Origin: Basidiobolus meristosporus CBS 931.73
Lineage: Eukaryota; Basidiobolomycota; Basidiobolomycetes; Basidiobolales; Basidiobolaceae
Direction of reading: 5' to 3'
Length of the DNA stretch: 64,000 nucleotides
Assembly (NCBI GenBank): GCA_002104905.1
Contig: MCFE01000036.1
Coordinates: 1-64,000, forward strand
The translations under genes were made by a program, and so were the position numbers. This document shows positions 11,769-22,827 of the stretch, piece by piece; positions within the stretch are counted from its first letter, which is position 1; the number at the start of each line of letters is the position of its first letter. Below the pieces are notes generated by a model, which did no database searches, was not told the DNA's origin, and saw nothing but the letters and a program-made list of their open reading frames with translations.

Positions 11769-12842
11769 TAGCTGCAATAAATCCAAACATATGCATCAGG
11801 AAATACAAAGCTGGAGATTCCCAATTCAATACATATACATCCATTACAATACAACTCCGATGAAGAATTCTGGAAGCTCAGGTCGAATGTCTGGAGAGAC
11901 TGCAGGTCCATTCAACCAGATTGACATTCACTTTTGCGAGGTTCTCCGGGATGGCATGCCATTCACCACCCGGCCGACTACATAACTCATGATTTCTCTT
12001 TAGATGAGTTTGTTACACTTTCGTGGGCACTCATTGAAGCAAGTCTCACCCTCTTTTATACTTGATTTCACATTGCATGTTTGCTTGATACGTGGAGAGA
12101 ATGCTACTCTGTGGTCGAGAAACATGTTCCAGGCAGCTTAGTGGAGATTTTTAGAATACCACCCGACTATTAGCAGAACTGGAACTTGGATTAAACAACA
12201 TTAAAAAACCAGGCCTAATGGACGTATTAGAGCGTGGCTCATCATGTCATATCACTCCCTAACATCCTCTTAAGTTTTGAGCGATACAAAATTTATGGTT
12301 GTAAGTGGTAAGAAACAGGAAGAGAGTAGGAACATCAGTGTGCTCCTGTCAGAAATTCTTGATGGACCACCATAGGAATACCATATGAAAACTGACACCT
12401 AACTAGGATTTCCTAAAAAGCTATAACTTCAGCTGCGTGGAATACCATAACAAGACCATGTTGAAACGGCATAAATATCCTCAAAAAATTCCGAAAAATC
12501 CAAGTTGGAAGTCTCTATTGAAGTGGTCTATCTTCTGCTGTTAAGGAACCCGTATTTCTGGCTCTAGCCCTGCTTACCCTCCATCAAACTGGATTTCTGT
12601 ACAACCTCGGTGAGAATCTCACTCAAAGAGTGGACCTTTGTGAAATGAGTATGGTCGACTCAGTTTTGCGTCTCTGTGAGTCACTTAGTAACATAGGTGT
12701 ATGTGCAATACAAGCAGTTACATACGTACCTTGCAATGATAGAAATGAACAGGACTGAAGTTTGTAGCACAAATAGCTCACTGCCCTATAAATATGATTA
12801 GGCTTACTACAGTGACAGCAAGTCAGATCTAATTTACTCAAC
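11769..12842. other. Intergenic, no gene seen
   Basis: About 1.07 kb between the kinase-like gene and TRP5. No motif-bearing open frame was found on either strand. A taataaat/caataaat-type polyadenylation signal (caataaatcc) lies at about 11776, just after the stop. Confidence 0.5.
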
Positions 12843-15171
12843 ATGGCCGCTGCAATTAAACAGGTTTTTAAGAGATGTCGCCATGAAGGTATGCTTAAGC
12901 TGTCACTAGATGAGTGGTCATTTCTTTATCCTGAACCATTCTAGGCCGTCCAGCCTTCGTTGCGTTCGTAACTGCCGGCTTCCCAGAAGCATCCGAAACC
13001 CTCAGATTATGCTATCATTAGAGAAAGGAGGGGCTGATATCATTGAGCTAGGTAAGCAGCACACACATATTTTATTGCACCCAGTACCCCTGATCTCCAG
13101 TCAATTAACACATCAATTGTAACAGGCGTTCCCTTTACTGATCCTTTGGCGGATGGACCTACCATTCAAGAAGCGAATCAGGTACGCACTTCCTATTAGC
13201 TCTACATTGGTTTTGATTATTTACTGGCGATTTTAGATCGCGTTGAAAAATGGGGCGGATATTGAAAAATGTCTGGATTATGTCAAGCAAGCCAGAGAGT
13301 TGGGATTGAAGGTTCCGGTGATTTTCATGGGATACTACAATCCTATTCTTAGCTATGGAGAGGAGAGGATCGTCGCTGAATGTGCTGAGGTCGGCGTGAA
13401 TGGGTTCATCTTAGTAGATTTACCTCCGGAGGAAGCCCATGATTTCAGAAAGATCTGCTCCGCAAGGAATCTTAGCTATATTCCGTTGATCGCGCCTAGC
13501 ACTTCCGAGTCTAGAATTCGCCATCTGACACAGGTTGCGGATAGTTTTATCTATGTCGTCAGTAGACTGGGTGTCACTGGACAAACAGATGAGATCAACG
13601 TTGAACTTCCTCAAATGATCGAGCGAATTCGTAGATATACCGAGCTACCACTGGCCGTTGGCTTTGGTGTTTCCAATCGAGACCATTTCCAAAGTGTGGG
13701 GGAGCATGCCGACGGTGTGGTCATTGGAAGCAAGTTCATTCATATTTTAAAGAGCGCCGCTCCTGAAGACAGGCTTCATGCGGTAGAGCAATTTGGACTG
13801 GAAGTCACCGGCCGCACCTCAATTTCAGATAACACCCACTGCGGAGTCGATCAACCAGCTGACACACGTTCGGAAAGGGTCTTTGAGAAGCCTGAAGGGG
13901 AATCAGAGGAAGAGGAGGTAGCCAAAAACCATCGGTTTGGCGAATTTGGTGGGCGATATGTTCCTGAGGCCCTGGTTGATTGCCTAGTGGAATTTGAGAA
14001 CGCCTTTTTGCAGGCGAAAGAAGACCCCAAGTTCTGGGAGGAGTTCCGGTCTCTCTATCCATATATTGGGCGTCCCTCCGAATTGCAGTTTGCTGATAGG
14101 CTCACTGAGCATGCAGGTGGTGCACGGATCTGGCTCAAGCGCGAGGACCTTAATCACACAGGGTCTCACAAGATCAACAATGCCATTGGCCAGATTCTTG
14201 TGGCTAAACGTCTAGGAAAGAAACGGATTATAGCTGAGACTGGTGCAGGTCAACATGGCGTGGCGACTGCTACAGCATGTGCCAAATTTGGGCTGGAATG
14301 CATTGTATACATGGGCTCTGAGGATATTCGACGACAAGCATTGAATGTTTTCCGGATGCGAATGCTGGGTGCTACGGTCCATGCTGTCGAATCAGGCAGC
14401 AGAACACTCAAAGATGCTGTCAACGAGGCCATGCGTGACTGGGTTACCAACGTTTCCACCACTCACTACGTGGTAGGATCCCCCATTGGCCCCCATCCAT
14501 TCCCCACTGTTGTTCGGGAGTTCCAATCGGTGATCGGCAGAGAAGCTCGAGAACAAATGCTTGAACGCGCTGGAAAACTTCCTGATGCCCTTGTTGCGTG
14601 CGTTGGCGGTGGTAGCAATGCTATAGGCCTCTTCCATCCCTTCATTAACGACAAAAGCGTGAACTTTGTGGGAGTAGAAGCGGGTGGCGATGGTATCGAC
14701 ACTGAATTCCATTCGGCCACATTAGCTGCTGGAACACCGGGTGTGTTCCACGGTGCTCGCACCTACTTGCTTCAGGATAAGAAGGGGCAAATCTTAGAAA
14801 CTCACAGTATCAGTGCTGGGCTCGATTACCCAGCAGTGGGCCCTGAACATGCTTGGTTAAAGGACAGCGGCCGTGCCAAGTACATTGCGGTGAATGATAG
14901 AGAGACCATGATTGGATTCCGTATGATGACCCAGTTGGAGGGAATCATCCCCGCGCTGGAATCCTCTCATGCCATTTATGCCGCTCTCAACTTAGCCTCC
15001 ACCATGCCCAAAGATAGTGATGTGCTAATCTGTGTTAGCGGTCGTGGAGACAAAGATGTCCACACCGTAGCTGAAACACTACCCAAATTCGGACCACAGA
15101 TTGGATGGGATTTGCTATTTGACCCTCAAAACCCTGCTCATTCAGCCAGTATATCCACCATTGGACAATAG
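12843..15171 (+). CDS. TRP5: Tryptophan synthase, fused alpha-beta (with an apparent frameshift in exon 2)
   Basis: The enzyme converts indole-3-glycerol phosphate and serine to tryptophan. Exons: 12843-12888, 12945-13051, 13126-13181 and 13237-15171, all GT-AG. The alpha domain shows [15 protein letters not shown] (catalytic Glu), [10 protein letters not shown] (catalytic Asp), [15 protein letters not shown] and [11 protein letters not shown]. The beta domain shows [28 protein letters not shown] (PLP lysine), [21 protein letters not shown] (phosphate loop), [11 protein letters not shown] and SGRGDKDV, ending with IGWDLLF as in fungal Trp5. In exon 2 the frame shifts between [12 protein letters not shown] and [10 protein letters not shown]: at 12995-13001 (gaaaccc) one base appears to be missing from a C run. 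As written, translation would stop shortly after. It is either a real lesion or a homopolymer error. Confidence 0.93.
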
Positions 15172-15492
15172 TAATTCTCGATTGCTGTCTCGATTGTTGT
15201 TCTAATAAAGCAATGTCTCATCAAAATAAGCTACCTTTGATATCGACAATATGTGGTATTCTGCTTTTCATATCAAGCTTGTCACACTACTTGTTTCTAA
15301 ATGCTCGATACTTGGAAGATGGGGATTTTATTGTATCTACTTCCAAGCCAGGTAAGTTGGACTTTACATATTGATATGCATGCATGCATGTAGGGGCTCT
15401 CAGAATCAATTATACACCACCGTTAGCACGGCCAATTTAAATTATGTAGTATCAGTATTCCTATATTACAAGCTGTCGTCAGCCACTTTTCT
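15172..15492. other. Intergenic between convergent genes
   Basis: Contains a taataaag polyadenylation-like signal at about 15203 for TRP5 and a short tgcatgcatgcatg run near 15377. No gene seen. Confidence 0.5.
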
Positions 15493-15933
15493 TTAACGTA
15501 CATAAGTTGGCGGTGGTGGAGATATCGACGATGAGTCTTCCGGATTGCTATCCCCCATAGTGATCTCACTTAACCGACTGGTGATGGTATCAACAACCGG
15601 AAGTGGAAGCTTTTCCTGAGAGCTATGAACTGAATAGAATGGCAATTCCTCCAGCGGATGATTTCCCGAGTTGAGATTCCTCAAGGTAAGCTTCACTCGA
15701 CGACTCAGCTCGCGTGAATGTTGGATCCGGCGCACCAGACGACGACCTAGCACGAATGCCAGCAACAAAACAACGAGAGCAACGGTCACAAGGATAAGGG
15801 ACAATGTTGTGGTGGACAATGAGTGTTTCAAGGAGTCCTGGGAGTTACGGGTTGGTGGAGAATCACCCAGGTTCACCGCTTCCAGCAGGTTGACTCTGCT
15901 CAGTAATATTGACAGAATAACAGCGTTACGCAT
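15493..15933 (-). CDS. Small single-pass membrane protein with C-terminal PPxY motif
   Basis: Reading from the ATG at 15933 gives 146 aa. The N-terminus (MRNAVILSILLSRVNLLEAV) looks like a signal peptide or signal anchor. A Ser/Thr-rich stretch precedes a strong transmembrane helix (LILVTVALVVLLLAFVLG) followed by a basic stop-transfer sequence (RRLVRR). The cytoplasmic tail is about 70 residues and ends in PPPPTYVR, which contains a PPxY motif, the ligand of WW domains in Rsp5/NEDD4 ubiquitin ligases. An in-frame extension upstream to 16050 is possible, but a TATAAAA element (minus strand, about 15990) favours the downstream ATG. No family is recognised. A role as a Rsp5 adaptor or cargo is inferred from the motif only. 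Confidence 0.65.
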   Translation of the reverse strand: MRNAVILSILLSRVNLLEAVNLGDSPPTRNSQDSLKHSLSTTTLSLILVTVALVVLLLAFVLGRRLVRRIQHSRELSRRVKLTLRNLNSGNHPLEELPFYSVHSSQEKLPLPVVDTITSRLSEITMGDSNPEDSSSISPPPPTYVR

Positions 15934-16489
15934 TACGATTGTGTTGTGGCTAAATTCTTGATTGTTCAAGCGAGCGGTTGACGCGGATTTTATATTCCAC
16001 CGATGAGTAAGGCCTACGTGAGTGATATACGACAGCTCAGAGTATGTCATCTCTTACCTTGGGGTTGGAGACCCTCATTCAACCGCAGCAAGGATTTGCC
16101 ATTAATTAGATTGGTAAACAGCAGCAATTAGAGTTTGCCAACCGCAATACAGATTGGTTTGCATAATGATGCGGAGACACAGCTCACAACTCCGAGATGC
16201 ATGATCATTACTTTTCATCCCACACAAGGAATGCCCGCCTCAAATGATCATCCCCATTACCATAGTAAGTGACACACAAGCTTAAACTAAGAAGTTCGTT
16301 TTAAGGGATTCTAATTGTTTGGTGTCTTACCATATCTCCCTCCTCAGCTTCTATATGTCTTCTGGATGAATGAAAACCGCAATGGCAACCTTAAAACGAG
16401 ATTTCCACCAATCACGGCTACATTACCATCCGCAGTTACCTAAAATCGAGATTTTGAGCAGATGCGTTGAAATTCCAAAAAAAAATCTG

Positions 16490-16520
16490 CCCGACCTATT
16501 TAAAGGCTCCGCTCCAAACA
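16490..16520 (+). promoter_or_regulatory. TATA-like element of kinase-like paralog B
   Basis: The tatttaaaggctccgctcc block lies about 30 bp before the ATG at 16532 and matches ttttttaaaggctctg before paralog A. Its conservation between diverged promoters supports function and supports the start at 16532. Confidence 0.5.
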
Positions 16521-16531
16521 CCCAACACGAA

Positions 16532-17908
16532 ATGAATTCCAAGTCCGCAGTTATTTCGCTCGCTGGCGTTGCCGCTGGTGCTGTACTATATTCGTCCTTT
16601 CATCCACAAATATCCAAGATTTGTGCCAAATCAAAATACAACCTTGTTGCCTACATCACCGAGTTTGTGAATAAATGGTTCCGCTCTGGGCTAGTCCCTT
16701 ACCCCGGGGACGAGTCCATTTCCCCACAGTGGATTACTCAACTTTTCCGCGACAAGGGAGTATTAAATGAGGAGAACGAAGTGGAGTCGGTTATTGTCGA
16801 GGATCTTCAAGGGAATAGAGGCCTTACTGGTTCACTATGCCGACTTCGACTGACATACGCGAACAGCAAGGCGGTAGCCCCATCTCTTCCACAAACTCTC
16901 ATCTTGAAGCTGACGATACTTGGAGTCAACAACCGCCGTTCTGCTATATCTGCCGGCCAATTTCGAGAGGCGGTGGCGTATGAGAAGCTTGATACCCACT
17001 ACGCCAAATATTTGCCCAAGATTTATTTCACATACGGCTCCTCTTTGACCGGCACCCAGATTATCTTGATGGAAGACCTAATGGGGATCAAGGAAGCAAT
17101 AGGGGTGAATCACCTATTTGGCAACCAAATCTGGGGAGCGAACAACACGCTATCGAACCCACCTGACCAGGTGGAAGTACTGCAGAAGATGTTTGGATTT
17201 GCGGCCGAGCTTCATGCTAAACATTGGAATGATCGATCACTATTGAATCAAGATTGGGTCAAAGGAGCAGGCTGGTACCAAGGCAGAGATCGAGCAAGAT
17301 GGGAACTTGCTATTGATCGAGCCAGATCCTCATGGACTCTGTATAAGCAACACATGGCCTCAGGTGACTCCGGAGCCCAGCTAGCCCCCAAATTCATCGA
17401 TATAGTGGATAAATCGTTTGCATCAACCTCTTGGGACAATCTTCAGAAACATCTGCGGGATCCAACGATCCCTTTCACACTGTGTCATGGGGATTTTCAT
17501 GCAGGAAATATGATATGGGTGCAATCCGATTCTGAGCAGCAGCTGCGTGTGGTCGACTGGTCAGAGGTCGGTGTATGGGAACCCACTGCGGATCTGGGAC
17601 AAACAATCATCTCAGATGTAAAACCAGAGATATGGCGCGATAACCAAACGGATATCAAGCTGTTGCGAGAGTACTGGGAAAAGCTCGTCAGCCTGGGAGT
17701 GTCTGCCGAGGAGTATCCGTTTGATTTGTGTCTGGAGAGATACGAGCGGGCGCCTGTCGAGAGATGGATTTGGGTGTTCAGTGTGATGTCAATGTTTGGA
17801 CTGCCAGCAGCGGCAATTCAGTACTTCCACGATCAAATCTTATCGTTCATCGAGGCACATGGTGACCATGAAGCTTACATTCTAAAACCAGTGGTGTGCT
17901 TAATTTGA
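16532..17908 (+). CDS. Kinase-like protein, aminoglycoside phosphotransferase/EcKinase-like (paralog B)
   Basis: 458 aa, the same length as paralog A at 10392. The start MNSKSAVISLAGVAAGAVLYSS aligns with the start of paralog A; an in-frame ATG at 16370 lies upstream of the TATA-like element and is not preferred. Brenner motif HGDFHAGNMIW near residue 319 and VVDWSEVGVWEPTADLGQ agree better with the family consensus than the copy A versions (HGDYHAANM, VHDW). The central 230 bp is nearly identical at DNA level to paralog A while the flanks differ widely, which points to gene conversion. The substrate is unknown. The two copies flank TRP5 and the PPxY gene. Confidence 0.85.
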   Translation: MNSKSAVISLAGVAAGAVLYSSFHPQISKICAKSKYNLVAYITEFVNKWFRSGLVPYPGDESISPQWITQLFRDKGVLNEENEVESVIVEDLQGNRGLTGSLCRLRLTYANSKAVAPSLPQTLILKLTILGVNNRRSAISAGQFREAVAYEKLDTHYAKYLPKIYFTYGSSLTGTQIILMEDLMGIKEAIGVNHLFGNQIWGANNTLSNPPDQVEVLQKMFGFAAELHAKHWNDRSLLNQDWVKGAGWYQGRDRARWELAIDRARSSWTLYKQHMASGDSGAQLAPKFIDIVDKSFASTSWDNLQKHLRDPTIPFTLCHGDFHAGNMIWVQSDSEQQLRVVDWSEVGVWEPTADLGQTIISDVKPEIWRDNQTDIKLLREYWEKLVSLGVSAEEYPFDLCLERYERAPVERWIWVFSVMSMFGLPAAAIQYFHDQILSFIEAHGDHEAYILKPVVCLI

Positions 17909-18541
17909 TTGCTGTTTGGTGTGCTTAATTTGATAATGGCAATAAACCGATGAATCATACACCTTACACTTACGTCGTTGATCAGGATGGCCCTATGAGC
18001 TCTGTCATATCAGGATCGCAATTTCTAGATAAGAAATGAAATGGCTTGAAGCGACGCCTCTGATTCGATGATCTCGTACATTACATTAACATTAACATCA
18101 TTAGAGATGTGCCGATAGCTGGGCAGATAGTTCAGCGCACTCGCAATGTTCCAAAACCATATCTTATCTTTATCTGGGATATACAGGCGATGATATCAGC
18201 TCGGTGGACGTTCATTTTCAATAAAGATCCTTTTTTTATTTTACAGGTGAGTGAAGCAATTTTGGCGAGGTTACGATTATTTTGTCCAAGTACCGCTGGC
18301 TATGGAGAAAAGGCTATCGTACAATTTTGCTGGCGGATGTCGAGAACTCGGTAGATCGAACCACGATGTCGCGGCTTCGTGAGTTCGAAGGGCGACCAAG
18401 GATAAATAATAATTAGGAGTATTGTGTACAAAATCGTTATCAGAGTACAAGGCATGGTAACGACAAAATGGGGGGTTGTGTGGGATAAGTGGGAGAGGCT
18501 GACTTGAAAGAACCCATAAACCTCGTATCAATCGATGCTCT
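17909..18541. other. Intergenic, no gene seen
   Basis: The stop region has a tandem echo (gtgtgcttaatttgat twice, about 17893-17932), and caataaacc as a likely polyadenylation signal at about 17940. Short frames at 18109-18354 and 18277-18531 have no motifs. Confidence 0.5.
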
Positions 18542-19424
18542 TCACATACTCATAGGATCGTTGGATAACGGAAGACTGTGGTCGATGTTTTCAAACAAAA
18601 TGAAGGGATCACGGTCGCCCATGGTTATGTTTTGGAATGAGAGCGATATCTGAGTGTTGCTTGTGTATGGCTCGTTAGGTCCTAGCGGCTTAACTCTGAT
18701 TGACATGTCGACGAACAGCGGGTACTCTTGGAAGAATTCCTCGACACCAAGTTGAACCACAGTTGCGTCGTCACAGCATTTCGGTAGTGAAAATACGTGA
18801 CCTGCACGAACCTCGATAAACACCTTCGAAAGTTTGGAGAAAGAGCGGAGCTCGGATCGCGTGACTGACGAGAATAACTCCCCCTTCAGGCGTTGTAGTA
18901 TGCTTTGTGCCAGTTTGTCTACCTTCTCCTCAAGAACCGGGACAAAATTCTCGGCGTCAGCGGAACCTGATAGCTTGTCTCCGAGCCAGTGCTCGACGAC
19001 TCGAGCTATGAATGAAGTAGCAACCGAGCCGTGACTGCCGATGTGTGGGATAGACAAGAAACCCCCGCCGCGCCCGATATCAAAGAAGTATGTTAGGCGC
19101 ACGGTAGAGACCGGAGAGAAGCATTCAGAGTCCAGCTCTTTGTTGAAAACATCATAGAGCATTTTCGAGTGAGGGTCGGTGGACATCTTGAAGGGACCAA
19201 TTTGTGGCACCAAGGCGTCGTTTCGAATGTTGTTTTCGATGAACATCCGGTCGGCCGAGTGAGTGGCGGTAAGGCTTGGGCGTATAGTAGACTCTTTCAT
19301 GGTGATATTATTGCGAATTACTGGTCACAAACATTAGTATGGGAATTTATGACTGGAGAAATAGAAAATACTCACCAGAAACGTTCGACTCGGTGTTTTG
19401 AAAGGTGGAAGGAGCAGTAAGCAT
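18542..19424 (-). CDS. Unrecognised protein, two exons
   Basis: Exons on the minus strand are 19424-19376 and 19320-18542, giving 275 aa starting MLTAPSTFQNTESNVS. The intron (19375-19321) has gtgagt, an actaatg branch point and ccag, and keeps the frame across the junction, which supports this start over the internal ATG at 19300. The protein is mixed alpha/beta with no signal peptide or membrane helix. Features seen include RLTYFFDIGRGGG, a predicted helical region VVEHWLGDKL...LAQSILQRL, and a C-terminal part with VRAGHVFSLPKCCDD and FVDMSIRV. I do not recognise the family. A shorter sequence at 23368-23559 shares the GH-x-L-C-DD and FVD patterns. Confidence 0.65.
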
Positions 19425-21580
19425 GGTATTCAAGAGGTGCGAAGACAATACGGCGCTGGCTTAGGCTCCAAAAATTGATACAGAATGTGGGAAAATAAGC
19501 AGGATACAGGGAGAGAATAATGGCTCGCTGGCTGGTCAGTGGAGATTGGATCACTATATTCCAGTTAGGATAGGGGTTTGCGAACTTTATATACTTCCTT
19601 TTATCAGCAATCACATTATCAGTGAAGAATAAGAGCGATATAAAAGCGTCATTGACCAGCCTATCATCGTCGTTCTCTATCAACCCCTGCTGCATATATC
19701 AAGACTAACCAAATAATGATTTCATCATGAATTGATAGAGAATTGAGATTGTGCTCAAAAGATAACGTCTCCATATGTATTTTTGATGCTTCATCACCAC
19801 CTTGAATCCCCATCTTACGGAGCATATCGATTGATTGATTGATTGATTCCGGCACAAGCAGTGATTCGGATTTCCTAAAACGGCCACCTTCCAAATTTGA
19901 GAATATTCTCATCAGTGTGGTTGAAAGTAGTCTACTTGGCCTTCTGCATCACGTTTATGGAGCAGAATTAAGCTACAATAGACGAGCACCGCTTAAGGCG
20001 CAATGAATTCATATGGTGTGGTGGGCGAGTGTGTGAAGCTGATGATAGAAACTTCCACTGATTAATCGCATCGGCCATTTCTCACTAATCGTCCATATGT
20101 AACATCTCTTTCCAAGTGAATCATTCAGTCAACATGGCCAACAACTCTGATAACCCCTAAAAATTACATCATTGCCGGTTTATCCCACTGCGCATCTCCC
20201 CTGTCTCTTCACTAGTCTTTACAATGAAGTCATTTCTGTTGACCCAACTTTAAGACCGTCACGAGTGAATCGCATCACGGTTGATGGTTGATTGAAGCAA
20301 CGTTCAAAAAATGGGCTTTTCAATAGTGGCCATCTAGATTAAGAGATATTGCCAGCGGTTGACTGTTCAATCTCACTGATGACTAGGACATTCTAATTGT
20401 CAGCAGGATTCATGAAGCCAGAAGGAGAAAAGGCAAATGCAAATCAGCCAAATAATTCCCCGAATCGCTCTTACCGCTATAGAGCCTCATGGAGCGTAAT
20501 TCTTTACCAAGAATAGACACCCACTAAAGGTGGCTTTATCCATGTTTTCCTTTTTCATCGCTCCTATAACTTTGCAGTTTACGAGTCATGACCTCACTCA
20601 TCATTCTTGATCGATACCATATCAAATGCGCAAGCAAGAGCTGGGGCTTTGAAATGTATGTCCCCTAAATAAGAATCGGATTGATTCCAATTGCAGATAT
20701 TCCGATTCCCATATCGATGGATCTCGACTCCGATAATATACACAAAATTGGATAATATCTGTTCTCTAATAGTATAGCTATCTCCACAATCAACTTACAA
20801 ATATGGAGGCTCGGTGATTCCTGATAGTCGTCTTGTAAAACACCAACTAGTGCCATGCAGTTTAGGATGGTTGACGTACTCTTGAATAGACTGAATCAAA
20901 CCTCTCTCTCTTTCTGTGTTTCTAGAAAAATCCGCCGGTGGAACCTTGTGGATGGACATTTACGTACAAAAGAGAAATGTCTAGAAAAGGCTTTAACCCA
21001 TCTCCATGCCCAACTCCACCAAATCAGGAAAATCAAGTAACCACGAAAACGCCACATACCAAGACACAACTAAGAGAAGTGTTTGCGGTTTATTGACCAG
21101 CGACTGTCACACGACCTTCTTAGTAATTAACATTAACACAGACCCGTTCATTGTGGCATATCCGTCAAACAAAGGCATATGTTTTACTGGATTTGTTGGC
21201 CGGTTCCCATCCATTATTCCCTCTACACTGATGTTCTGAATTGCCGCAAATGTAGAGAATCTGTACTGAGTTAGGTACAACTATTATGAATCACAATAAG
21301 TCTTAGTCTTAGTGTAATCCAAGATCTCCGGAAAGCAACATAATTTATTCAAATTTGAGTATTTTGATTCCTGAATACCCAGATGCCTGTACCTATATTA
21401 ATGACTCTATATACAACATATAAATTATCATTGATTGAAAATTTTGGCAAAATTGAGTGATGTTTGAGATTAGTGCACGAGTGGAAGCGAATGTAAATGA
21501 CAACCCTACCTAAACAAAAGTATGCAAAAATGTATAAACTAATTACGAAATTATTAAAAATCGATATCAACAGATTCACC
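19425..21580. other. Long intergenic stretch, AT-rich, no gene seen
   Basis: About 2.1 kb with only short motif-free frames. A tetranucleotide run (ttgattgattgattgattcc) lies at about 19829-19848, and cattaacacagac-type simple sequence occurs near 21130. Confidence 0.5.
19829..19848. repeat. Microsatellite (TTGA)n
   Basis: Four to five copies of ttga in a row inside non-coding DNA. Confidence 0.8.
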
Positions 21581-22012
21581 TCAATGTCGGGCTACATTAG
21601 GGGTGAGTGAGAAACGTAGGGTCTCTTCATACTGTCCATTGGATTCGTTATAGAACCCATTGTATAGCATATCATCGAAGTTTTTCGTCTTCTGGATCCT
21701 TTTTCTCGCTGTTTCTGCATCATACTTTTGAGTGTAGCCAGGCGGCTGAGTACGGTACTTCATGGACCCCAGTAGTACAGGTGACTTCAGCGATTCCATA
21801 AATTTTAAAGACAGCGGAGAGAGTTGGCTTCTTGAGAGATACTTCTCTAAGGCATGTTTGTCGTCCGTGTAGTTCATTGAAGCGCTGATCCAACATTTAC
21901 CATCATTATGAAAATTATGTGCGGTGGGGGAGGAAACTGGCGAAATGCCTGAACGATCTCTCAATGGTATCAATTTGAGTTTAGGGAGGGCCTTGAAGAA
22001 TTTGCGCACCAT
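21581..22012 (-). CDS. Small protein with C-terminal NF(D)DML-NGFY...FSLTPNVAR motif (divergent pair, member 1)
   Basis: 143 aa from the ATG at 22012. The first two thirds are polar and probably disordered, with a short basic N-terminus and SP-rich sites. The last 30 residues read KNFDDMLYNGFY...ETLRFSLTPNVARH. The protein encoded head-to-head at 22828 ends in the same pattern, so the C-terminal motif is the conserved unit. A TATATATA element lies on the minus strand at about 22089-22097, about 80 bp before the ATG. No domain name can be given. A short docking or regulatory motif is an inference from its position at the extreme C-terminus. Confidence 0.6.
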   Translation of the reverse strand: MVRKFFKALPKLKLIPLRDRSGISPVSSPTAHNFHNDGKCWISASMNYTDDKHALEKYLSRSQLSPLSLKFMESLKSPVLLGSMKYRTQPPGYTQKYDAETARKRIQKTKNFDDMLYNGFYNESNGQYEETLRFSLTPNVARH

Positions 22013-22827
22013 AATTTGATGTAGATTTGGTCAAGAAAGTAGGAAGAAACAACGTGAGCTAAAATACAATCATACCGAAAACCACCATCTATATATAACT
22101 TTCCTAAAAGCCTTACTAATATGCGTTGTATTAACCATTAATTATGAATTTCCTAAAAGATTTTCTTTCTATACTTGAATAGTAAGGCTCGTCGCCAGAC
22201 ACCCATCATAAATGATAATCACAAGCATAGTCAAGTCAAATTATTGCATGCCTGTTTCACTTTCATATAACCGCGGACTATATTTGGTAATCACTTCCAG
22301 TTATTGACTAATGAGAAAAGTTGGCAACTATTGAATGTCAACCTTGGACGAAAATAACCAAAACGTGATCAACATGGTAACTATGAGCCATCACATCATT
22401 CGTGTTGTACCTTACACAACCACTAAAATCAATTTTTTAGGTTTAAAATTTCCATCAGTTTTGGAATGGGCCAAGCGTGTTCATGGAGGATTGTTTATGA
22501 GACGCGTTTTGTGATTAAATATTCCTGCGTAGACCTGAATGTATGGGTAATACGGGTATTGAGATCAATCACTGTTTATGGAAATAATGATTTTGCAGGA
22601 GGTTCTAGGTTTTGAAATCTCAACGCGTATCACGGAGACGCGTCTATATTCTGACACCACGGCTGAGATTATCCTGGTGAATACTTGTTTGGTGCGGTAT
22701 ATAATAGGCCATACTGCATGGCCAACAGTTTCCGTATTGACTCTTACCTTACATTCTTTGCTTCTCAACACATTTCTCACTTTATAGTACCAATTAATCA
22801 TTTCCCCACTGAGCCTACATCTACGTG
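22013..22827. promoter_or_regulatory. Shared divergent intergenic region of the two FSLTPxVAR proteins
   Basis: About 0.8 kb separates the two starts. TATA-like elements face outward on each side: ctatatataac at 22088-22098 for the minus gene and gtatataatag at 22697-22707 for the plus gene. No other gene is seen in it. Confidence 0.5.

Noticed and set aside
13052-13125. Possible extra TRP5 coding sequence in the second intron
   Set aside because: Clean gtaagc and acag borders, and the joined exons read [14 protein letters not shown] without a gap.
16370-16531. N-terminal extension of kinase-like paralog B
   Set aside because: It lies upstream of the conserved TATA-like element, and paralog A starts at the equivalent of 16532.
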